Part shown: positions 63,609 through 64,000 of the stretch, piece after piece | How positions within the stretch are numbered: the first letter of the stretch is position 1 | How the letters are laid out: the number at the start of each line of letters is the position of its first letter | Source: Sphingobium yanoikuyae | GTDB taxonomy: Bacteria > Pseudomonadota > Alphaproteobacteria > Sphingomonadales > Sphingomonadaceae | NCBI RefSeq assembly: GCF_034424525.1 | Contig: NZ_CP139979.1 | Span: 3,683,001-3,747,000 of the forward strand | Direction: 5' to 3' | DNA length: 64,000 nt | Notes under the pieces: model-generated | What the model was told of the DNA's origin: nothing | The model's input: the letters and a program-made list of their open reading frames with translations, nothing else | Database searches by the model: none | Position numbers and translations under genes: made by a program

Positions 63609-64000
63609 ATGCAAATTCATCCGCTGATTACCGACAGCAAGACGCTTTCCGATTTCTGCGCCCGCATGGCCAAATCCCCCTATGTCGCGGTGGATACCGA
63701 GTTCATGCGCGAGAATAGCTACTGGCCCGAACTCTGCCTGGTCCAGGTCGCCGACTCCAACGAGGCTGCCGCGATCGATCCCAAGGCGCCGGGTATCGAC
63801 CTTACGCCCCTGCTCGACCTGCTGGTCAATAATGAGGACGTACTCAAGGTCTTCCATGCCGGCGGCCAGGACATCGAGATCGTCCATAATCTGACCGGCA
63901 AGACGCCGCATCCGATGTTCGACACCCAGATCGCCGCCATGGCGCTCGGCCTTGGCGAACAGATTGGCTATGGCAACCTCGTCGACGCCTGGCTCGGCGT
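63609..64000 (+). CDS. rnd: Ribonuclease D (3'-truncated by window edge)
   Basis: 130 codons are visible, open to the last base. MQIHPLITDSKTLSDFCARM starts the protein. DEDD exonuclease motifs are present: VAVDTEFMRENSYWPELCLVQV (Exo I, Asp and Glu) and FHAGGQDIEI (Exo II Asp); FDTQIAAMALG follows. RNase D trims tRNA 3' ends. The gene has a normal start and is divergent from aspS; its end lies outside. Confidence 0.95.
   Translation, partial: MQIHPLITDSKTLSDFCARMAKSPYVAVDTEFMRENSYWPELCLVQVADSNEAAAIDPKAPGIDLTPLLDLLVNNEDVLKVFHAGGQDIEIVHNLTGKTPHPMFDTQIAAMALGLGEQIGYGNLVDAWLG

Overview
The window is about 64 kb of high-GC alphaproteobacterial chromosome. Gene content points to the Sphingomonadaceae, most likely Sphingobium or a close relative. 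The evidence is CckA beside a FATGUY-type receiver, imuA-imuB-dnaE2 behind an alphaproteobacterial LexA box, the tamA-tamB pair, a DUF1489 protein, and a subclass B3 metallo-beta-lactamase with an active-site glutamate like the one known from Sphingobium indicum. Most of the window is densely packed chromosomal housekeeping DNA. I see no transposase, integrase, phage gene or CRISPR array.

Layout. 0-7.4 kb: end of a UdgX-type uracil-DNA binding protein, an exported amidohydrolase, a DUF1489 protein, MgtE, a cyclophilin, two lipoproteins (one with Pro-Gly-Asp-Gly-Arg repeats) and a small outer-membrane barrel. 7.5-13.4 kb: a MarR-GNAT fusion with its own operator, ppc, a HerA-like ATPase and a low-molecular-weight phosphatase. 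13.4-16.9 kb: a redox or electrophile-response cluster with a frameshifted osmC, two pirins and a LysR regulator with a perfect T-N11-A box. 17.1-21.3 kb: an accessory-looking three-gene cassette (TIR-membrane-TPR protein, a 160-residue orphan, and a TPR/SLOG-like protein with a degenerate cyclase-like C-terminus), facing a Crp/Fnr regulator. Beyond that regulator lie a CRP-like site, a candidate small RNA and tRNA-Glu.

21.9-34.2 kb: recJ, tamA-tamB, a TPR-like exported protein, a transglutaminase-like protein, a GH51 arabinofuranosidase and a PEP-mutase-family lyase. 34.3-40.2 kb: the SOS mutagenesis operon imuA-imuB-dnaE2. 40.3-40.9 kb: a palindromic intergenic repeat followed by an AT-richer membrane-protein gene. 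41-46.9 kb: a 2-hydroxyacid dehydrogenase, metX-metW, a DJ-1/PfpI protein, a GMC oxidoreductase and an SDR. 47-51.6 kb: a B3-E metallo-beta-lactamase divergent from an AmpR-type regulator, then greB and a soluble lytic transglycosylase. 51.7-57.8 kb: dapA, smpB, a DUF2062 protein, cckA, a FATGUY receiver and recA behind a LexA box. 58-64 kb: a FlbD-like small protein, a soluble CBS-chemoreceptor, PPK2, a DUF5694-type protein, aspS and the start of rnd.

The best candidate for an undescribed system is the TIR/160-aa/SLOG-like cassette at 17.1-20.6 kb. The ampR / B3-E lactamase pair, beside a murein-cleaving transglycosylase, is the clearest unit with a testable function. The SOS regulon can be read directly from two exact LexA boxes.
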